Assembly: GCA_030684515.1 (NCBI GenBank)
Contig: JAUXVJ010000031.1
Coordinates: 1 to 64,000, forward strand
From: Actinomycetota bacterium
GTDB taxonomy: Bacteria > Actinomycetota > Actinomycetes > S36-B12
Direction: 5' to 3'
Length of the DNA stretch: 64,000 bases
The position numbers and the translations under genes are program-made. Positions 63,980-64,000 of this stretch are shown piece after piece. Numbering within the stretch: position 1 is the stretch's first letter; the number at the start of each line of letters is the position of its first letter. Under the pieces are notes generated by a model. The model worked only from the letters and a program-made list of their open reading frames with translations. It made no database searches and was not told the origin of the DNA.

Positions 63980-64000
63980 ATGCTTGGCTGGGTTGAGGAC
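63980..64000 (+). CDS. Start of a further gene (partial)
   Basis: ATG at 63980 preceded by GAGGGGG about 6 bases upstream. The reading frame is open for seven codons (MLGWVED) to the window end. A TACCTT hexamer at 63958-63963 could be its -10. The product is unknown. The position suggests another pilus-related gene. Confidence 0.45.

Noticed and set aside
1-64000. CRISPR arrays, insertion sequences, rRNA genes, riboswitches
   Set aside because: No regularly spaced repeats, transposase motifs, rRNA segments or known riboswitch cores were seen on reading through.

Overview
The window is a gene-dense, GC-rich bacterial chromosome segment that looks like an actinomycete (Actinomycetota). The evidence is the coproporphyrin-dependent haem route (CgoX, ChdC, CpfC), the tig-clpP1-clpP2-clpX cluster, a group II truncated haemoglobin, two mycothiol-reductase-like DsbA proteins, and many starts that look leaderless, with a TANNNT hexamer about 6 nt before the start codon. 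I cannot name the organism more finely. There are no insertion sequences, CRISPR arrays or rRNA genes, and no gap between genes exceeds about 180 bases.

Layout. 1-1328: right-hand edge of an integrated element, with a tyrosine integrase next to tRNA-Arg(TCT). 1425-11146: a small membrane protein, then haem biosynthesis in two divergent units. The minus operon is hemE-cgoX-chdC-cpfC-hemB-hemL. The plus operon is hemA-hemC/hemD, the last being one fused protein. Together they take glutamyl-tRNA to haem. 11176-32556: housekeeping and metabolic genes: serine hydrolase, SSB, EttA, thioesterase, a minus operon of prolyl oligopeptidase-MscS-SDR-globin, amidase, MalQ, PepN, DsbA-like pair, DUF429 protein, a MarR-controlled drug exporter, and a family III CoA-transferase with permuted domain order. 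32560-36012: a divergent two-component pair with an unusual sensor kinase, and an SDR lacking its catalytic residues. 36082-36286: divergent tRNA-Gly(TCC) and tRNA-Pro(TGG). 36343-42971: trigger factor and the ClpXP protease, interrupted by a DUF4012 protein and a small secreted protein.

42963-64000: a type IV pilus region. The minus arm is pilM-pilN-pilO-prepilin-prepilin-PilX-like giant protein. The plus arm is PilT-like ATPase-pilB-pilT-pilC-pilA, then four genes of unknown or only guessed role, then the prepilin peptidase pilD. Upstream lies a membrane protein with a degenerate GGDEF-EAL pair. The pilus parts form a full machine: alignment complex PilMNO, extension motor PilB, retraction motor PilT, platform PilC, major and minor pilins, and PilD.

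The best candidates for something undescribed are: the four-gene insert between pilA and pilD, which includes a protein resembling a sigma-70 factor; the degenerate GGDEF-EAL protein beside the pilus genes; and the sensor kinase that appears to contain a second membrane block and a second phosphotransfer-type helix pair after its ATPase domain. At the regulatory level, several divergent gene pairs are separated by one symmetric -10 element that could fire both ways.
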